DNA from: a virus
DNA length: 43,641 bases
Virus record (IMG/VR): IMGVR_UViG_3300037493_007247
Coordinates: 1-43,641 of that record
Strand: one strand, 5' to 3'
The translations under genes and the position numbers were made by a program. The notes under the pieces are model-generated. The model ran no database searches and had not been told where the DNA came from. It saw nothing but the letters and a program-made list of their open reading frames with translations. The number at the start of each line of letters is the position of its first letter. Position 1 is the first letter of the stretch. Positions 7,935 to 14,715 of this stretch are shown here, piece by piece.

Positions 7935-8645
7935 TTATTCGTAATCAGCCTGCTTAATTGATCTGAAATCTTTTGTTTCTCTACCATAAACCAGAATTTT
8001 AGGCAGAGAAACATAAACTACTTGTTTTTCAATAAAATTATAGTAACACAGAATCTTATCAATGAACAAAAACTTCTCTGGAGTTGATGCATAGATCTTT
8101 TCAATCATTAATCCATCTCCGGCATAATGCATAGGGTATCTTTCATCACCTAGCACAGAAACTGTGTGTACAAACTGAGCCTGATCAATTCCCTGATATT
8201 TTGTGTTTTCAGGTTTTGCTTCTCTAAACTGTAATCCTGTAAAATCTTTTCCTCCAACAAATTGATTGAAAACAACCACCTCTTTATCAGGGTTATCTTT
8301 GATAGCTTTAGTAAACTCAGCAAAGAAATCCACATGTAAAATGTTATCATCATCTAGTGCGTAAATCCAATCCGAAGGATTACTCAATTCAATAACTCTA
8401 TTCAATTGTGCCTTTCCTACAACATTAGTTGGATCATTCACAAAAATACCGTGAACCCAACTTTTAGTTTGAAAACTATTGATAATCTCACTTGGGATAC
8501 TTAGCAATGAATGTGTATCAAATGCTATAATCCATTCAAAATCGATATCTGACGTTTCTATCTTTTTAAGAGAATCTTCGATCGATTTTTCAATCTGCGC
8601 TAGATTCTCATAGCGCGTGCATGGGGTAACAATTTTTAATTTCAT
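7935..8645 (-). CDS. Glycosyltransferase-like protein (GT-A fold), probable N-terminal half of a tandem enzyme
   Basis: A 236-residue protein opening with the GT-A strand KLKIVTPCTR, with IYALDDDN (94-101) as the DxD-type metal site and a second conserved region GDGLMIEK near residue 178. Its ATG overlaps the TGA of the co-chaperonin gene (ATGA), indicating translational coupling. It ends at TAA, after which the same frame continues open into the next glycosyltransferase. It may modify a surface glycan, phage DNA or a virion protein; no acceptor is evident. Confidence 0.7.
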   Translation of the reverse strand: MKLKIVTPCTRYENLAQIEKSIEDSLKKIETSDIDFEWIIAFDTHSLLSIPSEIINSFQTKSWVHGIFVNDPTNVVGKAQLNRVIELSNPSDWIYALDDDNILHVDFFAEFTKAIKDNPDKEVVVFNQFVGGKDFTGLQFREAKPENTKYQGIDQAQFVHTVSVLGDERYPMHYAGDGLMIEKIYASTPEKFLFIDKILCYYNFIEKQVVYVSLPKILVYGRETKDFRSIKQADYE

Positions 8646-8986
8646 AACTCAACTGCTGTTATTCTTCTTGATTGTAAAACTAGATACTCTTGATCTTCAT
8701 ACTGCATAAAAACTCCTCCTACCCATTCAAAGTGAACTTTAGAACCGACTTTGACCTCTTCGGTTAGATAATCTTCTTCGGTGTCTGCTCCAATTGCCAC
8801 CACAGTTCCTGTATACGGAGGATCTGGCATGCTTGGAGCTTTATCTCTAATCTTATTGACTTTGTAAATGATGCCAGCTTCAGTGACACCTGGATCCTTA
8901 TCTTGAATAATAATGACTTTGCCTGGGGTTGTCTTTAACATGTTTCTTATATCTAGAGAAAAAACTTTGTTTCCAAATTGAAACAT
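8642..8986 (-). CDS. 31: Phage co-chaperonin (gp31/GroES-like)
   Basis: A 114-residue protein. After a short N-terminal extension (1-20) comes a GroES-type beta-barrel: KVIIIQDKDP, then a mobile-loop-like region (EAGIIYKVNKIRDKAPSMPD, 36-55), then GTVVAIG, VKVGSKVHFEW and a closing strand near the C-terminus. T4 gp31 replaces host GroES so that GroEL can fold the major capsid protein gp23; the same role is inferred here. Size agrees with gp31 (111 residues). It is followed, with an ATGA overlap, by the glycosyltransferases. Confidence 0.8.
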   Translation of the reverse strand: MFQFGNKVFSLDIRNMLKTTPGKVIIIQDKDPGVTEAGIIYKVNKIRDKAPSMPDPPYTGTVVAIGADTEEDYLTEEVKVGSKVHFEWVGGVFMQYEDQEYLVLQSRRITAVEL

Positions 8987-9030
8987 TTCTCAACAGTGGC
9001 AGTATAACATTTAACTATTTTTTAGTAGGA

Positions 9031-9687
9031 CTATATTACTTTCTTTAAGGCATTACAAATAAAGTAAGAATCCACTAGATCATCAATGGGCTTGAGAACC
9101 TTTTCATTCTTATCAATCAGGGAAGAGCTCTGAGCGGAACAAAACTTCCAAAAATCATTTTCCCTGAGAGAGACTTCTTGGGAGTCTAGAAAGAAAGAAA
9201 GCATCATGTTCTTGTTTGCATTTCCTTTACCTGCATTCTTTTTAATATAAGAAGGAGTCATAACTTTAAACTTATCCCCTGGTTTTAAATTCTTGTAAAT
9301 AGCGTATCTCAAAATAGTATTAAACATAATAAGATCTATAAAGCTATTTCCTTTTGATGCATAACTGAATCCTTCTAAACCGTAACAAACACTCTTGTTA
9401 TCAAAGTTAAACATATTTCCAATTAAACAGGACATGTCCTCTGCATCTTCAATTTTTTGGATCTGATCCTCCTCATAAATTTTGGAACCTTTATGACGCG
9501 AATACCTTTCTATTATAACTCCAGGTAAATCAGAGTACAGCCCCATTCCAGGAGGAAGAGGTTTGTTAGCTGCCCTTCCACCATCATTTACAAAAGAATA
9601 AAATTGATATGTTTCGTTATAAGTGTCAAAAATACAGACAGCGGGACTGTTAATTGAAAAGTCGATTCCGACTAAAAAGTCAAACAT
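9031..9687 (-). CDS. RuvC-like (RNase H-fold) nuclease, putative Holliday-junction resolvase
   Basis: A 218-residue protein with the spacing of acidic residues of the RuvC/RNase H-like fold: D9 in VGIDFSINSPAV, E105 in YGLEGFSYASKG, and an acidic C-terminal helix PIDDLVDSYF (D202, D203, D206). A conserved NAGKGNANK segment (151-159) precedes the last catalytic region. RuvC-like enzymes cut branched DNA during packaging and recombination; in T4 that role is played by the unrelated endonuclease VII (gp49). The ATG overlaps the TAA of the upstream cargo gene by 1 nt. The 45-nt gap after it, before the co-chaperonin ATG, shows no convincing signal. Confidence 0.65.
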   Translation of the reverse strand: MFDFLVGIDFSINSPAVCIFDTYNETYQFYSFVNDGGRAANKPLPPGMGLYSDLPGVIIERYSRHKGSKIYEEDQIQKIEDAEDMSCLIGNMFNFDNKSVCYGLEGFSYASKGNSFIDLIMFNTILRYAIYKNLKPGDKFKVMTPSYIKKNAGKGNANKNMMLSFFLDSQEVSLRENDFWKFCSAQSSSLIDKNEKVLKPIDDLVDSYFICNALKKVI

Positions 9688-10046
9688 TAAATCTTACCGC
9701 CAAGAGATGCACCAAGTGCTGCTCCGACTAATCTAGAGGTTAACAAATCATAGAGTACACCCTTTTCAACCCCTAACGCTTTTGCGACTGCTTGACCGAC
9801 TGTTTTACCAAGAGCAAATCCAGTTAGACCGCCTAAGATTGATCCAATAATTCCCTCATTTGTCAATTCTTGATTCAGATCTTCAATTGATTTTCCAGAT
9901 GCAAGATAATCTGCCACAAAAGCATCAACTGCCTCTTGAATTGCAGTTTCATCACTTTCACTTAATTGGTATGATTCTTTAAGAGCAGATTCAAAAGTCT
10001 CTAAACTTTCATCTTTGTTATTAATAAATTCGACAAAACTCTTCAT
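9687..10046 (-). CDS. Small putative capsid cargo protein with a glycine-zipper hydrophobic domain
   Basis: A 119-residue protein in two parts. Residues 1-65 are acidic and helical and begin MKSFVEFIN, close to the T4 internal-protein tag MKTYQEFIAE. They carry several Leu/Ile-x-Glu sites followed by small residues (L22-K-E|S, L28-S-E|S, I36-Q-E|A). Residues 66-119 hold two glycine-zipper segments (GSILGGLTGFALGKTVG and LVGAALGASLGGK), typical of membrane-inserting or pore-forming helices. If packaged and trimmed, this would leave a small hydrophobic peptide inside the head, possibly for membrane passage of DNA or cargo. A holin is an alternative, but the tag and the neighbours argue for a head protein. 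Confidence 0.5.
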   Translation of the reverse strand: MKSFVEFINNKDESLETFESALKESYQLSESDETAIQEAVDAFVADYLASGKSIEDLNQELTNEGIIGSILGGLTGFALGKTVGQAVAKALGVEKGVLYDLLTSRLVGAALGASLGGKI

Positions 10047-10047
10047 A

Positions 10048-10647
10048 TCAAATACTTTTTTTCATTGTGCTGTTAATAGCTGTTAAATCGTCTTTAAGAT
10101 TTTTTGTAGTGTACTTTCCTTTAGCAATTGTCTCCCATACCTTCTTAGCTTTGCTGTAATTAGCTCTAATCGCAGCACCTGCATCTTGCCAAAACTTATT
10201 TATTATTTTGCTTGATGTTTCATACTGTTCTAGAGCGGTATCAAATGGTGTACCGGTAATAGTCGAAGCCATTTCTTCAGGGCTATCGGCGTTTGTTACT
10301 AAATACTCGAGTGAACTTATCCAAGGATTTTTTGTTATGTCAAATCCAGCAACACCAGCTGCTCCATAGATCAACATTCTTCCGCCTACTATATCTAGAA
10401 GTTCTCTATTAGTAAGATTATAGTTACTACGCCTTGATACAAAATCAATTCCAGTTTTAGAGCCAACTGAGCTAGTAGCATTAGCCCAAGCTTCCCAGTG
10501 ATCTGAAGGTCTAGAGTTTTCCCAGTATCCATCACTTAGTTGACCCGTGATTTCTTCGTCCCACAGATTTTTTTGTGAAAGACTAGAAAAAACGATCTTG
10601 CCCTCATTTATGGCTTCAAAATTTTCAAACAGCTTAATATATTTCAT
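10048..10647 (-). CDS. Putative internal head (capsid cargo) protein
   Basis: A 199-residue protein starting MKYIKLFENF, with an ideal prohead-protease site A-I-N-E|G at residues 12-16. The rest is Trp- and Asn-rich with helical segments (for example 130-199) and has no motif I recognise. The TGA is 1 nt before the ATG of the glycine-zipper gene. Its first 24 coding bases are identical to those of the next upstream gene (ADP-ribosyltransferase-like). The tag strongly suggests packaging; the function once packaged is unknown. Confidence 0.55.
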   Translation of the reverse strand: MKYIKLFENFEAINEGKIVFSSLSQKNLWDEEITGQLSDGYWENSRPSDHWEAWANATSSVGSKTGIDFVSRRSNYNLTNRELLDIVGGRMLIYGAAGVAGFDITKNPWISSLEYLVTNADSPEEMASTITGTPFDTALEQYETSSKIINKFWQDAGAAIRANYSKAKKVWETIAKGKYTTKNLKDDLTAINSTMKKSI

Positions 10648-10648
10648 T
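10624..10648 (-). repeat. 25-nt exact direct repeat, copy A (cargo tag coding region)
   Basis: Identical to 11062-11086. It covers the ATG and the first eight codons (MKYIKLFE) of the 199-residue cargo gene plus one base upstream. Flanking sequence differs at once. A related, imperfect copy (about 20 of 23 bases) starts the gene at 1367. Confidence 0.9.
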
Positions 10649-10665
10649 ATGTTTTGTTGTTTTAA

Positions 10666-11085
10666 TTAATAAGGTGTGACTTTGACAATGGCGCTGTATG
10701 GAATAACACCCCTGTATTCTAATGTATCTCCTTCGTTGTTTTGTACGTTCTTATCTATAGATAGCTTTGTTTGATTTAATTTAGACGCATCAATATGTAG
10801 TACGATGATGTTGTCAATATAACTATCGGGTACCATGTCTGATGCCTCAGCATACGATCCAGCAACATCAATATCGGTAGCTAAGTAAACTAATCCCGGT
10901 TCGGAGTCTTCCCACGCTTTCTTGCTCTTAGTTGTATCTAATCCATCCCGCTTTATCTTAACCAGTAGTGGCTTATATGTTGCGTGATATAGAATGCTTG
11001 GAACTTTAGCCTCATTGATGAGATCTTCATTCACCAAATACATGGATTCGTTCACAAATTCTTCAAACAGCTTAATATATTTCAT
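10666..11085 (-). CDS. ADP-ribosyltransferase-like protein with capsid-targeting tag
   Basis: A 139-residue protein. The ATG at 11085 is chosen over an in-frame TTG at 11112, because that TTG is part of the promoter motif and the ATG gives the tag MKYIKLFEEF. A prohead-protease site L-I-N-E|A ends at E25. The mature part has an ADP-ribosyltransferase-like layout: SILYHATYKPLL (H34), GLVYLATDIDVAGSYA (Y67), and EYRGVIPYSAI with E123, consistent with an H-Y-E triad. T4 packages the ADP-ribosyltransferase Alt in its head and injects it to modify host RNA polymerase. This could be a much smaller counterpart, but the target and activity are inferred. A KptA-type RNA phosphotransferase-like fold is an alternative. 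Confidence 0.6.
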   Translation of the reverse strand: MKYIKLFEEFVNESMYLVNEDLINEAKVPSILYHATYKPLLVKIKRDGLDTTKSKKAWEDSEPGLVYLATDIDVAGSYAEASDMVPDSYIDNIIVLHIDASKLNQTKLSIDKNVQNNEGDTLEYRGVIPYSAIVKVTPY

Positions 11086-11086
11086 T
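11062..11086 (-). repeat. 25-nt exact direct repeat, copy B (cargo tag coding region)
   Basis: Identical to 10624-10648; it covers the ATG and first eight codons of the ADP-ribosyltransferase-like gene. The two copies are 438 nt apart on the same strand. Confidence 0.9.
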
Positions 11087-11096
11087 GCTGGAGGTA

Positions 11097-11112
11097 TTTT
11101 TTTATATATCAA
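11097..11112 (-). promoter_or_regulatory. Late-promoter-like motif upstream of the cargo gene cluster
   Basis: The minus strand reads TTGATATATAAAAAAA, ending 11 nt before the ATG of the ADP-ribosyltransferase-like gene. It would drive the three cargo genes and possibly the RuvC-like gene, separating them from the tail operon upstream. Confidence 0.6.
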
Positions 11113-11119
11113 TCAAAAT

Positions 11120-11656
11120 CTACCTTAGTAAAAAGCTCGTTGTATACAAATCAAAAGTTTTAATATCACTGGTGTTTTCAGCAAAGTTTAAATCCAGGGA
11201 TCCCATTGTTTGAAATAGAACTCTTTTCATCTCAACTGTAACATAAGTTGCGCCATTAGAATCAAGTATTTGTAATCTTAAACCTTCGGGTAGGTATGTA
11301 TTCTTATTCTGAAATTCGTAGTAGTAATCGAAGATATCAAACATCATCCAGTAATTGATAAATCCATCAAACAATCTCATAGAAACTGTTATAGTTTTAT
11401 CAAATAGTTCCTGTTTGTTCACAGAAGATCTAAACTGTCTCTTTAAACCTCCAAGATCCACCTGTTCTACTGGTGTATACTCGGCGCTTGGAAAATTGAC
11501 GCTTTGTATTGAGTAGTTTATAAGATCAATCGATTTTGTAACAAGGTTTCCAGGGATTTTGTTCAAATATGGATCATATCTATCTGATACCTCTTTGGGT
11601 ACAAATGTCCTTGGAAAGTTAAATATGAATTGATTACTACGTGCTGATTGTAACAT
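11120..11656 (-). CDS. Putative tail structural protein
   Basis: A 178-residue, mostly beta-structured protein with many aromatic residues (for example MMFDIFDYYYEF near 103-114). It has a long-loop/beta arrangement and a C-terminal strand ending in SFLLR. It is the last gene of the tail operon and starts with its ATG overlapping the TAA of the preceding gene by 1 nt. Size and the central beta pattern recall tail-tube-type proteins (T4 gp19 is 163 residues), but no diagnostic motif is seen, so only a virion role is proposed. Confidence 0.45.
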   Translation of the reverse strand: MLQSARSNQFIFNFPRTFVPKEVSDRYDPYLNKIPGNLVTKSIDLINYSIQSVNFPSAEYTPVEQVDLGGLKRQFRSSVNKQELFDKTITVSMRLFDGFINYWMMFDIFDYYYEFQNKNTYLPEGLRLQILDSNGATYVTVEMKRVLFQTMGSLDLNFAENTSDIKTFDLYTTSFLLR

Positions 11657-12480
11657 TATAGAATAGCTTTCTTTATTAGACCGTCAGAGTTAGTGTTTGA
11701 ATTGCCTCCACCTGTTGTAACAATTTGATTATTGTTAGCTGCAGCTAGTTCAAGACTTTCAGTACTACCGTCGCTTGTATTTTGTAAATTACCGTTGGAA
11801 GTTAATGGTTGAGTTGGATTCAATGAAGAGGTTGAAACTTGTGGATTTGACCCAATCTTAGATATCGCAGTTTGAATAGCAGCTTCTATTTTTGAAATAT
11901 TTGTTCTTACATCAGAGATATCTTGTTGAAGAGTCTGAATCCTAGAATCAAGCTCTTCTCGTTTTGTATTTAACCTTTCATTTTCAGTGGTATAGAACTG
12001 TATTCTTTGTTGTGCCTGAAAATTGATCGTATTTCTTTGGTTTTGTAAAAGATATTGATTGAACTCATCGTACGGTAAAAACTTACCAGAAAATATACTG
12101 ACCTCATCGCTTTCACCTTCTGATTCAGAATAGGTAGAAATGTAAAAAACATCAGAAGAAAGAGATAGTATTTTTTTAGCCTCAGATTGCAAAATATCAA
12201 ACCTTACCAATCCTTGGGATAAATCCACCTCATCATCAATAGTTTTTTCTATTTTAACAGGGTTGTTTATATCATCAAAAAATGAAATATAAACTGTTGT
12301 AAATGATGAAAGATCTACAGGTACATCTACATTATCGTTGTTTGGATCCTGTCCTAATATTTCAAAAACAAAGGTATTAACAGACTCATTTATACCTATA
12401 ACAAGAGTGTCTTCTACAAACACTTGATTGTAGTAGAAATCATTCTGATTATTTCGAATTATATCGGTGTACTCACTCAT
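11656..12480 (-). CDS. Putative baseplate/fibre protein with beta domain and coiled coil (BppU-like), paralogue 1
   Basis: A 274-residue protein. The ATG at 12480 lies 1 nt after the upstream stop; an earlier start would overlap the neighbour by 77 nt. Residues about 20-135 form a beta domain with DVPVDLSSFTTVYISFF followed by a turn and GLVRFDI. Residues about 145-200 form a heptad-rich coiled coil, and the rest is Asn/Ser/Thr-rich low complexity. The beta domain matches that of the next protein in layout (PMDLTTFGDIFLKF, then GEVVFKI), so the two look like tandem duplicates. The architecture resembles the BppU N-terminal domain of phage upper baseplate proteins; that match is a suggestion. 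Confidence 0.45.
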   Translation of the reverse strand: MSEYTDIIRNNQNDFYYNQVFVEDTLVIGINESVNTFVFEILGQDPNNDNVDVPVDLSSFTTVYISFFDDINNPVKIEKTIDDEVDLSQGLVRFDILQSEAKKILSLSSDVFYISTYSESEGESDEVSIFSGKFLPYDEFNQYLLQNQRNTINFQAQQRIQFYTTENERLNTKREELDSRIQTLQQDISDVRTNISKIEAAIQTAISKIGSNPQVSTSSLNPTQPLTSNGNLQNTSDGSTESLELAAANNNQIVTTGGGNSNTNSDGLIKKAIL

Positions 12481-12481
12481 C

Positions 12482-13324
12482 TTATCCTTGTTGTTCAAAG
12501 CCTGGCTGATCGACCAGAGCATTAAAGTTTGGTTCCGGAGGAGGTCTACGTCCACCACCGCCTGTTGGTAGGTTAGTTTGTGTTCCCAGATTTTCTAAAC
12601 CAGTGTTGCTAACACCAGTGTTACTAACGCCTCCTGTTGGTGAATCTTGGGTTGCTACTAAATCTACTGTTAACCTATCAGTTAAAGTTTTATTCAAACC
12701 AGTAAACTGCAAGTTTAAAGTTTGTTCTTTAACCTTTTCTTTTGTATAAATTTCTGCCAATTCTTGAACACGAGGTTCTAAAACCTGTGTAATTGAATTG
12801 ATTTGATCATATGCACTTTTTAAAGTTTGTAGGGTTTGATCTACTTGTTGGTTATAAAATGAGTTAAACCTAGCAGAAATCTTTTCTTTATTATTAGGTT
12901 TTAAAAACAGTCCCTGAAAAAGAACACTTTCAAATGAATAATCAGTTCCCTTAACCATTTTGCTTACAATAGAAAAATTATTACCAGGAAAACGAATAAT
13001 AGATTCAGATGAAGATTTATCAATTTTAAAAACAACTTCGCCTTTTGCTGCCTCTATGTTCTGTAGGTTTGGCACGCTTGGAATCTCAATTGCACTACCA
13101 CCTGAAATAAACTTTAGAAAAATATCTCCAAAAGTTGTTAAATCCATTGGAGTTTCAACGCCATTGTCAAACTCAGTTAGTGAAAAATAAACATAGTCAT
13201 CAAAGTTTGAAACCCTAAAACAGTAATCACCCTCTTCAAAAGATTCACTTCCAATATTTGTAGGAATTACTCTCTTAAGAACACGGGGTTTTGTAAAGGT
13301 TCTATCTTCTACTAGTGATGCCAT
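12482..13324 (-). CDS. Putative baseplate/fibre protein with beta domain and coiled coil (BppU-like), paralogue 2
   Basis: A 280-residue protein with a beta domain (about 20-150), a coiled-coil stretch (about 155-210) and a Gly/Pro/Asn-rich tail containing short repeats (GVSNTG twice near residue 235) and GGGRRPPPEP. It is paralogous in architecture to the next gene. The ATG overlaps the TAA of the 463-residue protein by 1 nt. Function not known; probably a trimeric tail accessory or receptor-binding component. Confidence 0.45.
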   Translation of the reverse strand: MASLVEDRTFTKPRVLKRVIPTNIGSESFEEGDYCFRVSNFDDYVYFSLTEFDNGVETPMDLTTFGDIFLKFISGGSAIEIPSVPNLQNIEAAKGEVVFKIDKSSSESIIRFPGNNFSIVSKMVKGTDYSFESVLFQGLFLKPNNKEKISARFNSFYNQQVDQTLQTLKSAYDQINSITQVLEPRVQELAEIYTKEKVKEQTLNLQFTGLNKTLTDRLTVDLVATQDSPTGGVSNTGVSNTGLENLGTQTNLPTGGGGRRPPPEPNFNALVDQPGFEQQG

Positions 13325-14715
13325 TATGTGTTTAAATCTGGTGTTGTGGTTACAGGATTCTGTGTATCTTGAGTTATTCTATCAACAGTTGCAGGAGAAA
13401 CCTTCGCTCTGATCTTAACCCTGGTCTTGTAGTTAGTAACAAATTCTCTTTTAATTGTTACATTTCCAACTTGACCATTTGGCACGACTGCGGTCGTTTC
13501 GATCGTAATATTTGAACCCGTATCGTTTAAAATCTTGTTGTAAACCTTAGCAATAGTAGGAGAAACTCCAAGGTTTAGTTTAACTAATCTTCTACCGTAT
13601 TTTTTTGGTTCATTAGAAGTCAAAGATGCATACCGAACAATCTGAGATCCATCCACTTGGTTGATCAATCGAAGAGTGTACGAAATAGAAAATGTCAATG
13701 CAGACGCTGCATTTAAAATTACAGGTCTAAATAGGGTTGGAAAATCAAAGTTTGAAGTCTGAGTGATTGATTGATCAGTAGTTGTTATAAAATTGGTACC
13801 AATTTGTTCTTTAACTATGATTTGATGTAACACAAAATAGTTTGCATTGGATTGTGCATTCAAACTTGCTATGAAATTAGCGTAATTGTCACCATTATAT
13901 AAACCCTGAAGCTCAAAGTAATCAGCATTTGAAGCTTCTTGGACATCAGCAACTAGTGATGAAAAGGCATCTTCATTATCAATAAAAGCAGATTTTTTTT
14001 CTGATATCTCAAAAACCTTAAACCCACTTACATTGTTTGTTTGACTTATCTGACTTATATCAATTCTTATCTGTGAATTGTTCACTAAGCCTTTTCCATC
14101 AGTAAGCTTATATAGAAGAGTATTTGTGTTAGTTAAGCTGTCATTTATAAAATAAGCAGTTGCAGGAATATAAAACTCAATATAATTGGTAAAGAGTCTT
14201 TGCCCAATAAAGAAAGGTTCTGGGTTTAATACTGTTGAATCACTTCTTAGCTGTGTAATGCTCGCAAGATTGGTTAACTTACCATCTCTACGAGTTACCA
14301 TTATCTCTAAAACAAGTCCATCTATGGCTGGAAAACTATACCCAGATTCAAAGTGTAATCTTACTGTATCGTAAACAATAGTTTGTGCAGGCGAAAATGA
14401 GGTTTGAACCAATGGATATGGCGAAAAGTTTGCGCCAGCATCATAATCTAAATAGGTAACATTTCCAACCGGCTTGAGATATGCCAATGTAGTTCTTAAT
14501 GAATCTATTGAAACTGCACTCTTAGAAGTTACATTACCTAAATCCCCAGCGTTTGCTGAATAACTAAAAAGATAATTAGTATCTAAGTAATCATCAGTTA
14601 AAAGAACTAAACCCTTTGAAGAAGTTGAGTACTGAGTTGGACTCGCGGAGTCTGTGTAGATGTACTCAACGAGTACTCCAGGTAAAAGCTGAATGAATTT
14701 AGAAGTAGCTGCCAT
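13324..14715 (-). CDS. Virion structural protein of unknown role
   Basis: A 463-residue protein, beta-rich, opening FIQLLPGVLVEYIY. The middle has FPTLFRPVILNAASALTFSISYTLRL, followed by YGRRLVKLNLG. Despite the opening, which slightly recalls sheath-type N-termini, the conserved C-terminal region of tail sheath proteins is not seen, so I do not call it sheath. It sits between the membrane-anchored 249-residue protein and the two BppU-like paralogues. Confidence 0.45.
   Translation of the reverse strand: MAATSKFIQLLPGVLVEYIYTDSASPTQYSTSSKGLVLLTDDYLDTNYLFSYSANAGDLGNVTSKSAVSIDSLRTTLAYLKPVGNVTYLDYDAGANFSPYPLVQTSFSPAQTIVYDTVRLHFESGYSFPAIDGLVLEIMVTRRDGKLTNLASITQLRSDSTVLNPEPFFIGQRLFTNYIEFYIPATAYFINDSLTNTNTLLYKLTDGKGLVNNSQIRIDISQISQTNNVSGFKVFEISEKKSAFIDNEDAFSSLVADVQEASNADYFELQGLYNGDNYANFIASLNAQSNANYFVLHQIIVKEQIGTNFITTTDQSITQTSNFDFPTLFRPVILNAASALTFSISYTLRLINQVDGSQIVRYASLTSNEPKKYGRRLVKLNLGVSPTIAKVYNKILNDTGSNITIETTAVVPNGQVGNVTIKREFVTNYKTRVKIRAKVSPATVDRITQDTQNPVTTTPDLNT

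Noticed and set aside
7935-7937. Alternative genetic code with TAA as sense
   Set aside because: Many genes in the window end at TAA directly before the next start, so TAA acts as a normal stop; only this one is followed by a meaningful open frame.
8987-9030. Host sigma-70-like promoter (TATACT) before the co-chaperonin
   Set aside because: No convincing -35 element, and the presumed host class uses different boxes; an isolated TATACT is expected by chance in AT-rich DNA.
11086-11112. TTG start adding nine residues (MIYKKIPPA) to the ADP-ribosyltransferase-like protein
   Set aside because: The TTG and following codons are the TTGATATATAAA promoter motif, and the ATG at 11085 gives the shared tag.
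12481-12558. Extended start for the first BppU-like protein
   Set aside because: It would overlap the upstream gene by 77 nt; the ATG at 12480, 1 nt after the stop, fits the compact organisation.
13324-14715. Tail sheath protein
   Set aside because: The opening LLPGVLVEYI is only faintly sheath-like, the conserved sheath C-terminal domain is not visible, and the length is short for gp18.
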